64,000 bases of DNA. It comes from Myotis daubentonii. Its lineage: Eukaryota; Chordata; Mammalia; Chiroptera; Vespertilionidae. Positions within the stretch are counted from its first letter, which is position 1. Each line of letters starts with the position of its first letter. The translations under genes were made by a program, and so were the position numbers. The stretch covers positions 71,219,623 through 71,283,622 of the forward strand of contig NC_081861.1 of assembly GCF_963259705.1 (NCBI RefSeq), in the 5' to 3' direction. A model generated the notes under the pieces. That model was not told the origin of the DNA. It did no database searches and saw only the letters and a program-made list of their open reading frames with translations. Of this stretch, positions 33,731 to 45,560 are shown in pieces.

Positions 33731-33902
33731 TGTAAGAATAAGGGAGCACAGCCCCCTGCAGCAGGAATCCCAAGAGGGCCTGGTGCCCTGGAGGTGAGAG
33801 AGCCAAGAGAGGAAGGGGGCCAAAATTCCTTTGTTTGGAAATTTATATATTTAGATTTCATGTGCTTGCAGTGGACATACCCATCCTGCCCACTGACTCA
33901 TT

Positions 33903-33985
33903 TTTTAATTTTTATTTTATTGTTTAAAGTATTACAAATAGTAGTACATATGTGTCCTTTTTTCCCCCATTGACCATTTTTCAGG
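33903..33985 (-). mobile_element. Bat L1 3' terminus (antisense)
   Basis: The text 'attgtttaaagtattacaaa' and 'ccttttttcccccattgacc' is the reverse of the L1 3' end. The same text is found at 45413. Confidence 0.65.
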
Positions 33986-35042
33986 TGTGATTGAAGGGCA
34001 ATAAGACTTCCACATCATTCAGACCTTACTGGGCATGCATTTAAACTGCCTTTGTCTAATCCCTTCCCCCATCAATTAGCAGAGAACAGACTTGGAGAAT
34101 GTTAAATGCAGCTTTTTGGCAAAGCTGTGTAAATGGCATACCTATACTATTTGGTCTCCCCTTTCACTCCTTTACTGTTAATAACCAGGTTATTTTAACA
34201 ATATAACTTATATTGTCAAGTTTTGGAGAAACTTCTGTATTGTTTTCCATAATAGCTGAGCCAGTTTACTTTTCCACCCAATCTGTACAAGGATTTTGTT
34301 TTCTCTACATCCTTGCCAACACTTGTTATTTATTGTAATTTTTATGATAGTCATTCTGATATATGTGAGGTTGTATCTCTTTGTGGTTTTAATAAGTATT
34401 TTCCCAATTATTAGTGATACTGAACATCTTTTTATATACCTGTAGGCTATATACATATTGTTTTTTGAAAAATGTCTTGTGAGATCCTTTGTCCATTTTT
34501 AATAGGGTTATTTTTTATCTTTTTTTCCATGTGGAGTTTTCTGACTTTTTAAAAATATATTTTGGATATTAACTTCTTATCAGTTATATGGTTTGCAAAT
34601 ATTTTATTCCATTCCTTAGGTTGTCCTTTAAATTTTTTAAGTGTTTTCTTTGCTATGCATAAGCTTTTTAGTCTGATGTAGCCCCATTTGTTTATTTTCA
34701 CCTTTGTTGCCTGTATTTTAGGTGTTATAACAAAAAATATATTGCCAAGACCAATGTTGAGGAACTTTTATTCTATATTTTCTTTCAAATATTTTACAGT
34801 TTTAGGTCTTACACTTGTGTCTAATGTATTCCAAATTAATATTTGTGTATGGTGTAAGATATTGTTCCAATTTCACTCCCCCCCCCATAAATATCTAGTT
34901 TTCTAAACAGCATTTATTGAAGAGACTATCCTTTCCCTGTTGTGTGTTCTTGGCAACTGTGCCAAAGATTAGTTGACTGAATCTGTGTGGGTTTACTTCT
35001 ATGCTCTCTAGTCTTTGCCATTGATACATGTGTCTGTTTTCA

Positions 35043-35081
35043 GTTTTTTTATTGATTTTTAGAGAAAAAGGGATGGAGGGC

Positions 35082-35144
<63 letters not shown>

Positions 35145-35182
35145 GAAACATCAACATTGATTGGCTGCCTCCTGCACTTTAG
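35043..35182 (-). mobile_element. Truncated Ves SINE with expanded (GA)n
   Basis: Reversed Ves tail 'tttttattgatttttagaga', a (GA)n at 35084-35140 that has grown from the purine tract of the SINE, and 'gaaacatcaacattgattgg'. The head is missing. Confidence 0.8.
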
Positions 35183-35408
35183 ATCATTTATAAGAATGCA
35201 TATTTTACCTGAATATTGCTCATGTTCACTGTCTCCTCATTGGTTTTTCTGTCTGGATTATCTATCTGTTGTTGAAATTGAGGTGTTAAGGTCCCTTATT
35301 ATTATTATATTGCTTTTTATATATTTAGATGATCTAATGTTTGGTTCATATATATTAAGAACTGTTATATTCCCTTGATGAATTGACCTCTTTATAATTA
35401 TATAGTTA

Positions 35409-37339
35409 CTAGAGGCCCAGTGCATGAAATTTATGCACTGGGGGGGGGGGAGGTTCCCTCAGCCCGGCCTGCACCTTCTCGCAGTCCAGGACCCCTCAGG
35501 GGATGTCTGCTTGTTCTTTGGGATTTTTTCATTGTCAGATAAAAGGATACGTACATTGGGGCAATCCGATGTCACCCCCCTCCCCCCAGCCACTCCTGGT
35601 ACAGCTCCTGCAAATGGGCACTGGTTTCCGGGGGCCACCCCGGGATGGCAGCTTAGATGCCTTAAATCTGCCACAGCAGTGCCCTGTCTGCACGCCCGTC
35701 CTTGCCTGGGCCTGGCCCCTGCTGCTTAGGCATCTCTGGCATAGGCCAGGACCTCCACAAAGTGGCAGGGGAACTTGCCCCTCGACAGCTTCAGGACCAC
35801 TTCTGGATGTTCTGAAAGCTGTAAGCAGCCTCAAAGCATAGCAGAACCTCTCCATCCCTTTCAAGGGTGACCTCTTGGAAGTCTGTGTTCCTCTGGGTGC
35901 AGTAGGTGAGCACTCCCACATCCTTGTTGAACAGCTCCTTGGCCATGTGCCTGAAGATGTGTGCCAGGTATCTGTTGGAGCTGGCACCCTCATGGAGCCT
36001 CACCTCCTTCTCCTCCATGTCTCCAAACAGAGTGTCCACAGCGGCGTCATTTGAGACGAGGTCACTTTGCTCCATTATCTGGACAATTTCACCTGAGGTT
36101 AACACGCAGTCAGCATCCTGGGAACTATGTAAAGCTGTGGGAACACCTTCTCAAAGGGCCTCCAGTTTCTTGTCATAACCCGGGGCCACAATGACATGGA
36201 AAATCTTGTCTGGGGACAGGTTCTGCCATCTGGCGAAGTAATCTTTCACCAGAGAGCCCATGATCTGCTGGGGAGACTTAACTGAGCAGAGGTGGGGGTG
36301 ATATGCACGCACTCTGCATATCAGACCCAGCTGGGGCAGGCAGAGACCAGCAAGGGTAGCCGGGACTCTTCGTCACGGTGCTGGCAGTACCGACACACAC
36401 ATTCCTTCTGACTTTCCAGGATGCTGAAGTCCACAGTTATCTTCATGTCAAAGACAGTGCACCCCAAGGCTTTTGAAGAAGCTGCAGAGCCTTCTGGATG
36501 CATCAGTGACACTGAGGCTGAATTTAGCAGCAAAATGAGGCAGAGACTGAGGACACACAGACACTGCCAGCACCTTGTGCTGTGAGGTAACACATTTCTT
36601 ATTAAGGTTCAGAACACGAAAGAAGTCCTTGGTGTTCTGTTGAGAAACTTGGACTCCTTCCTCTGAGGTCACACAACTGTCACACGCCAGGCAGTCACTC
36701 AGAAATATCTTGGCATCGGCCAACTTATGGAATTCTCCCTTTCTCTTCGTTCTCCTGAACCGGAAGCCAGACGCTGACTGCAGCATTCTCTTGATCATCA
36801 GTTTTTATTTTTTTACTACATTCCTTCCATGTGCAGTGCTCACAATTCATCTGGAGCGGGGTGGGTGGTGGCCGGCTCAAGTGAGCTGGAGGAAGCATGG
36901 GGAGAGCAGTCACTGCTGGTCACCCCTGGCATTGCTGTTGGTATCTTTTCTTCCTTGTGGGGTGTCTAGGGAGGAGAAGCAGCTGCAGTGCCCGAGGCTG
37001 AGTTCCAGGAGGCCAACAGCACTGTCAGGATTGTGCTGGCTGTGTAGGTCCCTTGGTGCTTGGCTTATCCTCTGGAGATTGAACCCGCAGGACTACTAAG
37101 GGGGCCAGTCCCCAGTTCCGCCCCGCCTCTGCCACCCATTGTTTGGAATCTGAGAGCAGGGAAAAGGGACCAAGCGGTCTGCCTTCCACCTGCTCACCAG
37201 TCCCTGCTGCCATGGATTCATCAGAGCCTGAGGGATCCCAGTTCCCCCGTTAACCATCCCCTGATCAATGGAGCCTGCTGTTCCGTTGTCTGTCCAGTCA
37301 TTTAGGTCATGACAGCCCTTGGCTTTGTATACATTAGGA
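35409..37339 (-). mobile_element. Helitron carrying a NARF retrocopy
   Basis: CTAGAGGCCCAGTGCATGAAA at 35409 is the 3' terminus with its hairpin; the 5' terminus tttgtatacattagga ends at 37339. Both flanks are the same antisense L1 (left 'gaattgacctctttataatt', right 'gacttaaagtctattagtct' after the SINE), and the joint A|T fits a Helitron target, so the limits are secure. Inside lie Helitron 3' sequence (35409-35515), a 70-base unassigned stretch, the NARF copy (35585-36850), and a segment at 36935-37110 shared with the Helitron at 50951. Confidence 0.85.
35585..36850 (-). pseudogene. NARF: NARF processed pseudogene (retrocopy) inside a Helitron
   Basis: NARF (nuclear prelamin A recognition factor) belongs to the iron-only hydrogenase-like family. 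Starting at ATG 36850-36848 the minus strand gives MNCEHCTWKECSKK, then FLSDCLACDSCVTSEEG (cysteine motif for Fe-S binding), [86 protein letters not shown] and finally QELYQEWL near 35585. This covers nearly the whole ~456-residue protein without any intron, so it derives from spliced mRNA. Breaks include a 1-base shift near 36727, further shifts near 36470 and 35815, a stop after KKLEAL near 36155 and a deleted piece near 36300. The last ~20 codons, the 3'UTR and a poly(A) are absent. Confidence 0.93.
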
Positions 37340-37363
37340 TCTTTATCTCTTGTCAGAGATTTT

Positions 37364-37570
37364 TTTAAAAATATATTTCAGAGAGGAAGGGAGAGGGAGA
37401 GAGAGATAGAAACATCAATGATGAGAGAGAATCATTGATTGGCTGCCTCTTGCACGTCCTTTACTGGGGATCAAGCCCTCAACCCAGGCATGTGACCTTG
37501 GCGGGAATCAAACCTGGGACCCTTCAGTCCACAGGCTGATGTTCTATCCATTGAGCCAAACCAGCTAGGG
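37364..37570 (-). mobile_element. Ves SINE
   Basis: Reversed Ves with the 17-bp duplication ctcttgtcagagatttt at 37347-37363 and 37571-37587. It lies in the old L1, just right of the NARF-bearing Helitron. Confidence 0.95.
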
Positions 37571-40117
37571 CTCTTGTCAGAGATTTTGACTTAAAGTCTA
37601 TTAGTCTAATATAAATAAACCCAACCCTACTCTCTTTTGACTACAGTTTGAATGGAATATCTTTTTTTGCCTCCTTTCACTTTTAGCCTGTGAGTGTCCT
37701 TAAAGCTGAAATTAATATCTTGTAGGCATAGAGTTGGTTATTTTTTAAATCTACTCAGCCACTCCATGTCTTTTGATTAGAGACTTTACTTCACCTACAT
37801 TGAAAGTAATTATGGATAAGATTTATTATTGCCATTTTCTTAATTGTTTTCTGACTGTTTCATAGTTCCTTTGGTCCTTTCTTATTCTCTTGCTGTCTTT
37901 GTGATTTGATGATTTGTTCCCTAGGCTTTGATTTCTTTCTATTTTATCTCTTTTCTATCATGAAAACATAATAATAACAGTCTATTTTAAGCTAATTATA
38001 TCTTAAATTTGATCACATACAACTCTTTCCCTATACTCTCTTTAGCTCACATTTTGTTTTTGATGTCATAATTTATATTTTTATAATCATTAAAAAATTA
38101 TTATAGCTATTTTTATTTCTAATACTTTTGTGTTTTAACTTTTATACTTGTGTTTAAATTAATTTATGCACTGCCATTAATTTTGGAGTATCCTAAATTT
38201 TATTATGTACTTTCATGTTATTAATTGGCACTATTTCATTTCATCCTGAATAACTCCTTTTAACATTTCTTATAAGGCAGATCTAGTGGTAATAAACTGT
38301 CTCAGCATTTGTTTGTCTGGGAACGTCTTTTATCTCTCCTTCATTTCTTAAAAATAGCTTTTCTTGGTATAGTAAGCTTGGTTGGATTTTTTTTTCACTG
38401 CTTGGAATATATCATTCAACTATATTTAACAACAAAGTTCCTGCTGGGAAATATGTTGATAGTCTTATGGATGCTCCTTTCTATGTGAGGGCTCACTTTA
38501 TTCTTGCTGCTTTAAAAATTCTTTCTTTGTTTTTATCTTTGTCTTTTGATAATTTGATTATAATCTGTCTTACTGTGATATTTTTTAGGTTGACCCTGTT
38601 TGGGGGCTTTTATACATCATGAACCTAGATGTCTATGTTTCTACCAAGATTTGGGAATGTTTTAGCTATTGTTTTGTTTTTAATATTATTTGTTTTTTTT
38701 TCTAATAAGTTTTCTGTCCTTACCTCTCCTTCTGGAACTCTCATAATATGTATTCATTAGATAGTATCTCATTAAACCTGTTGGTGTTCTTTATTCTATT
38801 TTTTTAACTTCAAATAGGATAATTTCTGATTATCTCTCTTTGTGCTCACAGATTCTTTCTTCTGCTTGATTGAGTCTCCTCTTGAAATTCCCTATTTCAT
38901 TTTTCATTTCATTTATTTTATTATTTAGCTCCAGTATTTCTGTCTGGTTCCTTTTTTGTTATTTCTATACCTTGATGGACATCTTATTTCCATATATTGT
39001 TTCCCTGATTTTGTTGAGTTGGTTCTTGGACCTCACTGAACTTCCTTAAAACAGCTACTTTGTGCTCTTTGTAAGTCAATTCATAAATATCAAATTTTAA
39101 ATATCGGTTATTGCAAAATTATTTTTGTTATGAATATGTAATGTTTTCTATATTATTCTTTTTATATAAAGTTTTGTGTTGTTGTCTTTGCATTGGAAAA
39201 AACAATCACCTGATCCAGTAGCTACTGTCTGTCTTTAGGAGTAAAAGGTTTTCACCAGTCAGCCCAGCTGGGGATTCTGTGAATCACTCTGGGCTTTTCT
39301 ATGTATACATTCAACTCCTTTTTCTCCCTGTTGTGGGAAAGTTTTCATATTATATGCCTTATATTCATCCCACAAAGTGAAGCCTAGTGCTGAAAGCCTC
39401 CCATTTATTCATCCTAAAACAATACCCTGATGTATTCAAAATTATACACCATCTCCAAATCCAGCAGATTGGGAAAGCTGTATGGGTGCTTGTGCATGAT
39501 CTACAGAGGCTTGTGCTTCCTTTTGTGGGGGTATGTGCAGGATTCTGGCTGAAAATAGAAGGGGCATATGGAGTATTAAGGACTTGCAAGGGGTAGTATA
39601 TTGGTCTGCAAGTGATGTTTCCTACAAGGATTATTGCCAGGCCTCTTGGTGGAGTCTCAAAGTGTCATTTTCTTTTGCTGAGTTCTGTGTCCCAGTTGTT
39701 TGAGCCTCTACCAGTTTTCCCTTCTCCTGGCTGCCTGAATAATATTCATCCATGCCAATCCCCCAAGTGTTCTGCATTGAGTGGGAAAGAGTGGGCCTCT
39801 TGAGCAGCTGGGAAAGCTGGGCACTCACTATACTCTCATTTTCCCTTATGGGAGAAATCATGAGCCAAGGGGGTATCTTTTAGCACTAAGGTGTACCACC
39901 TGGGGAAAGGGTGACATGGGTAGAGTGAAACTGTTTTCTCCCCCTCTTTAATGAATCTTTTCTTGGATTTATTGATTGATTGACTTTTGCTCCAATGGAG
40001 TGCTGGGATCTCTGCTGAATTTGCAGGCTCTCACAATGGTATTCTTATCTGTGGGTGGTTATCAAAATCAGTGTTTCTGTGAGATATAAGGGCTGAAAAT
40101 TCCTACTTCACCATCTT

Positions 40118-40750
40118 GCTGATAGCACTCTTTACTGGCCCATTTCTAATAAGAAATAAAATAATCTTTCTGTGTAGCATAGTGAGACAATAGCTTTGAG
40201 TCCATTTACTTTTGGTATCCTAATTTATCTACATAGAATTTCTTTTTCATGACTATGATGAGGATGTCCCGGGTGATATGTAACCATGTATTATGTACTC
40301 AAAAATTATATGGTGAAGATCTGACCCCTAATGTGACTGTATAAGGGTTATGGCCTTAAAAGGTATAATTAAAATTAAATGAGTAAAAAAAGGTGGGACC
40401 CTAATTCAATATGACTGGTGTTCTCCTAAGACCACAATTAAGGCCATCACAGTAAGTAACTCATATATTGCTTATGTGCTAACTAAAAGTAGAATAAATC
40501 AGAAAAAAATCCTGTAATTTAGAATTAAAGCCAAAAGCAATGGTTTTCATTTCAAAAGATTTAAATTTCCTTTTGAATTTTTGAGTGTATATACATGAAA
40601 GAGATGGTAGAAATATTTTGAAACACAGGTACACAGTAGTTCCTTGGATAAATGCTTTGCTATCACTCCATTCACTTATAAGGCAGCCAAAAGGGTGATG
40701 ACTTTGTGTCAATGACGCTGTGCTTAACATTGTAAGGTGACACAATTTAA
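40118..40750. other. Non-coding; weak LTR-like stretch at 40265-40450
   Basis: The text 'gacccctaatgtgactgtat' to 'gtgggaccctaattcaatatgactggtgttctcctaag' resembles an old mammalian interspersed repeat, possibly a MaLR-type LTR. I cannot assign it firmly. Confidence 0.4.
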
Positions 40751-41062
40751 CAAACAAGAGAAACAGAATCATAGATAGAGAACAGACTGACAGCTGTCAG
40801 AGGTGGGGGGCATGTGCGGCTAGATGAAGAAGGTGAAGGGATTAAGCAAAACAAAAGAAAACCTCACAGACACAGACAATAGCATGGTCATTACCACAGG
40901 GGAAGGTGGGTGGGGGGAGGAAGAAGAAGGTATAGGAGGGTAAATGGTGATGGAAGAAGACTTGACTTTGGATGATGTTTTATCGAACTATACACCAAAA
41001 AACTATATTATTTTATTAACCAATGTCACCCCAATAAATCCAATGAAAATATAAAAATTAAA
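40751..41062 (+). mobile_element. L1 3'UTR fragment
   Basis: From 'gagaacagactgacagctgt' through 'gggtaaatggtgatggaagaa' to 'accaatgtcaccccaataaat' with an A-rich end. A 5'-truncated LINE-1 tail. Confidence 0.7.
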
Positions 41063-41106
41063 TTAACATTAGCCAGATTAAAAACAATAAAATAAAATTT
41101 GATATA

Positions 41107-41514
41107 CAGTGGAGCCTTGACTTACGAGTTTAATTCATTCCATGACGGAGCTCATAACTCAAATTACTCGTATGTCAAATCAATTTTCACCATTACAATG
41201 AATTGAAATGCCATTAATCCGTTCCGGACACCCAAAAACGAAGTTTTGCAAAATAACTGCAAGCACAAATGTGAGCACAACACTGATGCTTTAACTAAGA
41301 GCTAACCGCTTAAAGTGAATGAGTGAGACATGTGATGCTGGGCTGATGTTGTGGCGTTCACTGTGACGTTCGCTCCGCCAACTAGCAGTGGGGTATCTGA
41401 AGCTGGCTCGTAACCCGAATTTTAGCTCACAACTCAAGCAAAAAATCGGCCGAGAGACGGCTCATATCTCGAAAAACTCGTTTGTCGGGACACTCATAAG
41501 TCAAGGCCCCACTG
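41107..41514. mobile_element. Tc2-like (Tc1/mariner) non-autonomous element
   Basis: Inverted ends cagtggagccttgactta and taagtcaaggccccactg are flanked by TA on both sides (41105-41106, 41515-41516). The subterminal 'cttacgagtttaattc' with internal 'gctcgtaacccgaa' copies resembles Tc2/Kanga-type elements. No transposase is present. Confidence 0.82.
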
Positions 41515-41611
41515 TAACAATAAAGTAAATAATAAATATAATATACTTACTGTATTAGATTGAGTTGGTTATGTTATTCATCTGGACATACTTAAAAAGG
41601 TGCTTTCCTTT

Positions 41612-41826
41612 TAAAAATATATTTTTATTGACTTCGGAGAGAAAGGGAGAAGGAGAGAGAGATAGAAACATCAATGGTGAGAGAGAATCATTGATCAGCT
41701 GCCTCCTGAATGCCCCCTACTGGGGATCGACCCTGCAACCCCAGCATGTGCCCTTGCCTGGAATGGAACCTGGGACCATTCAGTCTGCAGGTCAATGCTC
41801 TATCCACTGAGCAAAACCAGCTAGGG
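41612..41826 (-). mobile_element. Ves SINE
   Basis: Reversed Ves, well preserved, from 'aaaaatatatttttattgac' to 'tgagcaaaaccagctagggc'. The flanks aaggtgctttcc and aaggtgtttgc look like a target repeat with a few changes. Confidence 0.9.
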
Positions 41827-41829
41827 CAA

Positions 41830-42593
41830 GGTGTTTGCTTTTTTATTAGAGTCTGTACATATCACGATTTTTCAATGATCCGTGTTAAGCTCTAACTTCA
41901 AAAAACTGTTGTATTGCAACAAATCAGTTTGGGTATATAACAAAGTGGAAGCTATGAATAGCAATATCTGGATCCCCTATATTCTCTATTACTAATTTTG
42001 GATGAGTGGCACAATGAAGAAACTTTAGGTATAATGTTTGTTTAATTATACATTTTAAAATAAGTGTTACACTGATTAGAAACACTGGTCAGTTTAGCTA
42101 CTGCCAAGGTGAGAAAAGTCAACACCAACGTAAGTCCATCAGATTCATGGTACTGATTTAATAAGTTTATGTGTTTAGTTATTATGAAGAAACAAGATAA
42201 TTTAAATCTACCCATAGGTTATTAATATCCTATACATTCTCACACTTTTAATAATTTAGGTCAAGGTTGTCTTTGGAGACATTATAAAATATCGGGCTAC
42301 TGTAATTAGCAAGGGCACAGTTATGACTAGAATCTAATCCTTTGAGAGGGTTCAGAGACTGGATCTTGTGAATTAAAATTGGTGTTTTAATTTTTTTAAT
42401 TCACCTGAGTGCACTTAGAAATGTCTTAGTTTGCTACTCCTTTTATGATAAATGTTTGCTATGTTGGTTTCTTTCAGAACATATAGAGGTTATATTATTA
42501 CATGTATTATCTATTTATTTAACCTACTGAGGTAATAAGGCTTGAAAAAGACTTCTATGGTGTATTTCATTTGTCTTGTCATTTATAATCATA
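41830..42593. other. Non-coding, nothing recognised
   Basis: AT-rich intergenic sequence; no gene or repeat terminus seen. Confidence 0.5.
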
Positions 42594-42972
42594 CTAGAGG
42601 CCCGGTGCACGACATTCGTGAACTGGGGGAGAGGCTGTCTCTCAGCCCAGCTTGCACCCTTTAGTAATCCGGGAGCCCTTGGGGGATGTCCAACTGCAGC
42701 TTAGACCTGATCCCTATAGGGATTGGGACTAAGCTGTCAGTTGGACATCCTTAGTGCGACTGTGGAGGCGGAAGAGGCTCCCACCACCGCTGCTGCTCTC
42801 CCCAGCTGTCACCCGGCTTGTGGCTGAGTGACGCTCCCCCTGTGGGAGCACACTGACCACCAGGGGACAGCTCCTGCATTGAGCGTCTGCCCCTTGGTGG
42901 TCAGTGTGCGTCATAGTAACCGGTTGTTCTGCTGTTCAGTTGATTTGCATATTACTCTTTTATTATATAGGA
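42594..42972 (-). mobile_element. Non-autonomous Helitron, canonical short form
   Basis: CTAGAGGCCCGGTGCACGACA at 42594, gcccccttggtggtcagtgtgcg-type block near 42890, octamer-like atttgcat, and end tttattatatagga at 42972. Confidence 0.93.
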
Positions 42973-43751
42973 TCTCCATATTTGTGTGGCCTAACATATA
43001 ACCTGATGATAATAAATAATTATTTGGGCAATCCTTCAAAAAAGAGTTCACAGCACAACGAGTTTAATTTTAGAATAGTATAATAATATAATTTTAAAAT
43101 TCAAGGGAAAAAAAGAGTGAATTCTCAATATATACTTGTATACTTAAAAGAAACATTTCTTCATCTTGAAATCTCAGCATGGCCTGGTTTTAAGGATTAG
43201 AGTGCATTTATAAAATGTGACTCATTCTAATGATTGCAACAGAATCCTACTCTATGTTGGAATGGTGCTTTTATGTACTTTGGAATTTCTAACTGGCAAA
43301 GCCTTTATATTGGACTATCAAAAACTTCATAGAGGTGTGATTTCTGCAAAAGGAGAAAATGGCCATTCCATAAACACACATAATCAATAATGTACCGTCA
43401 AAGCAGCAGCTCTTTGGCACAACATATGGCAACAGAATTACCTTTGTACTACCCAACTGAGTATAATTTATCCAGTCTGAGGTACTGTTGTGACAGGTAA
43501 TACATTCAGTGCTTCACATGTTCTGCACTCAAACACACAGGCTATATGTTCAAGAGCTAAGTGTAACAATGTAGTTCTGTTGTTATTATTGTCACTGATG
43601 AATCATGAGGTTTTTCCTCTTTGGCAAAAACATCATTACTACCATCACAGATGATTAAAACAGGTTTGGACTAGTATTATTTCTGATGGACAGTATGGAG
43701 AAAAATCTCAGGTTTGTTAGCTGTAGGCAGCTGAGATTTATCAACTACTTA
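42973..43751. other. Non-coding, nothing recognised
   Basis: AT-rich sequence with no gene seen. Confidence 0.5.
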
Positions 43752-44363
43752 TCCTAATATATAAAGAGCCAGGGTCCATCACAACCTAAATGTCCGGACG
43801 GATGACCGAACACCAGGCTAAGGTCCCGGCCAGTGCGGCGGAAGTCAGTCCTGGGTCCCAGTGGTGCAGTAAGAGTCAGTCCTGGGTCCTGGCTGGTGCA
43901 GTGAGAGTCAGTCTTGGGTCCCGGCGGCCCATGGCAGGAATCAGTTCTGGGTCCCAGCGGCCCATGGTGGGAGTCAGTCTTGGGTCCTGGCAGCCCAGGA
44001 TGGAGTCAGTCCTGAATCCCAGCCCCACCCGTAGTGGGAGGGAGCTGTGGGACGGAGCCATGTTGCCATCAGACTGGCCTCTGGGTCCCTCCTCCCACCT
44101 GTAGGCTATGGAGAACCAGAGACATGCTGCGATCTGGGAATCTTGGTCCCTGCCCCTGCCTGCAGGCTTTGGGGAACTGGAGCCATGCTGCAATCAGACT
44201 GGCCTCTTGGTCCCTCCCACCTGGCCCACAGAACTGGGGAACCAGAGCCATGCTGCAATGGGACTGGACCCTACCCAAGGGGTCCCGGATTTTGAAAGCA
44301 TGCAGGCTGGGCTGAGAGACCCCCACTCCCGAGTGCATGAATTTTTGTGTACCGGGCCTCTAG
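43752..44363 (+). mobile_element. Helitron with two internal tandem arrays
   Basis: 5' terminus TCCTAATATATAAAGAGCC, 3' hairpin region gtgcatgaatttttgtgta and CTAG at 44363. Array one (43843-44038) has six ~33-base units around 'gtcagtcctgggtcccggcg'. Array two (44050-44275) has about three ~75-base units around 'gagccatgctgcaatcagac'. Open frames across it are repeat artefacts. Confidence 0.9.
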
Positions 44364-45030
44364 TTTCATTATAAATTTCTCTTACTATATATTCTTTTAA
44401 TATTGGAATATAAGGGAAGGATGAACCATGTATGACATTAGGTCTGATCATAGTTAAGTCTGAACTATAGGTAAGATTTATCAAAAATACATATTTATGG
44501 AAAAAGAACTGAATTTTATAAGAATTTTCTTATGAAAGCTACACAATTTCTGTTAATTAATTTATATAATAATTGACTTATAATGTGTTTACACTTTGTC
44601 AATGGTATAGTTGACACATTTAGTTAATTTCCTAGTTTTTTCGTATCCTGTTAATTGGTCACTTGGTCAAATAACATCCTAACCTTTTTCTTTTAAAATC
44701 ATATGTTATTTATACAGAAAAACTAACATTTAAATTATGTTTGAGAATTATATACATTCATGACCTTTGCATTTAGAGTCACTTGGTACTTCAGAATCTA
44801 AATATATTTTGCTTGAATCCAGCAATCATTTTGATTATTAAAGGTGAAATTCTTTGTAAGGTTTTTATGAAATACCTGAAGGGTGTAAACATCTCACGAG
44901 CACCATATCAACTGGACTTCTTTCATAATGAAGATTATGCTGATTTACTGCATTGACTTGGAAATAAAGCTTTTCCTGTTGGATTCTTGGATTCTCTCTC
45001 ACACACTCTCATTCTTTCTTTCTTTATCTA
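44364..45030. other. Non-coding, nothing recognised
   Basis: AT-rich sequence, no gene seen. Confidence 0.5.
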
Positions 45031-45031
45031 A

Positions 45032-45032
45032 T

Positions 45033-45069
<37 letters not shown>
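45032..45069. repeat. (AC)n microsatellite
   Basis: About 19 AC units. Confidence 0.95.
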
Positions 45070-45070
<1 letters not shown>

Positions 45071-45162
45071 CCCTGACACCATTTAAACACAGCATTACTG
45101 TTTTTTGTTTGTTTAGTAAACTAACATCACCTCGGATATTTCTATTAAAAATCCATTACATG

Positions 45163-45350
45163 GCCCTGGACAGTGTAGCTCAGTTTGTTGGAGCATCTGT
45201 ACACCTAAAGTGGCTTCTTTGAGTCCTGCTGAGGCAGATACCCAGATTGCAGGAGGCATACAGGAGGGAACTGATCAATGTTTGTCTCCCTTCATCTCTC
45301 TGAAAAATAAAATACTGACATTATACCAGTAAAAGTATTTAAAAAACCCA
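45163..45350 (+). mobile_element. Old Ves-related SINE
   Basis: The head 'gtgtagctcagtttgttgga' and middle 'gaggcatacaggagggaact' with 'ttcatctctctgaaaaataa' follow the Ves plan, but the copy is diverged. Confidence 0.7.
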
Positions 45351-45412
45351 AATTTTAAAAAGTCAATTACATATTTTGTATGCTACTACAATTTAACAAA
45401 GCATTTTGTGTT

Positions 45413-45560
45413 ATTTTAATTTTATTTTTTTAAATTATTGTTTAAAGTATTACATATGTCTCCTTTTTCCCCCATTGACCCAGTCATTCCCAACCCCCCA
45501 GCACATACCCTCAGTTCTTATTGTCTGTGTCCATGGATTATACTTATATGCATGCCTATG
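45413..45560 (-). mobile_element. Bat L1 3' terminus (antisense)
   Basis: The text 'attgtttaaagtattacata' through 'cttattgtctgtgtccatgg' is the reverse of the L1 3'UTR. Confidence 0.7.

Larger units (their letters stand above)
34190..40117 (-). mobile_element. Old L1, antisense, split by Ves and Helitron insertions
   Basis: The antisense order runs from ORF2 3' part (34240: 'ttttccataatagctgagcc'; 34500-34860), past a reversed Ves, through 35180-35408, the Helitron, then 37340-38460 (ORF2 endonuclease region; 'ctactcagccactccatgtc' is the reverse of the conserved 'gtggctgaatgg'), and on to a 5'UTR-like end 'caccatcttgctgat' at 40117. Parts are missing between 35030 and 35180. Coding capacity is lost. 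Confidence 0.68.

Noticed and set aside
35535..35993. 152-codon minus-strand frame as a separate gene
   Set aside because: It is an alternative frame through the 3' part of the NARF retrocopy.
43752..44363. Several 80-100-codon frames
   Set aside because: They are produced by the 33- and 75-base tandem units of a Helitron.
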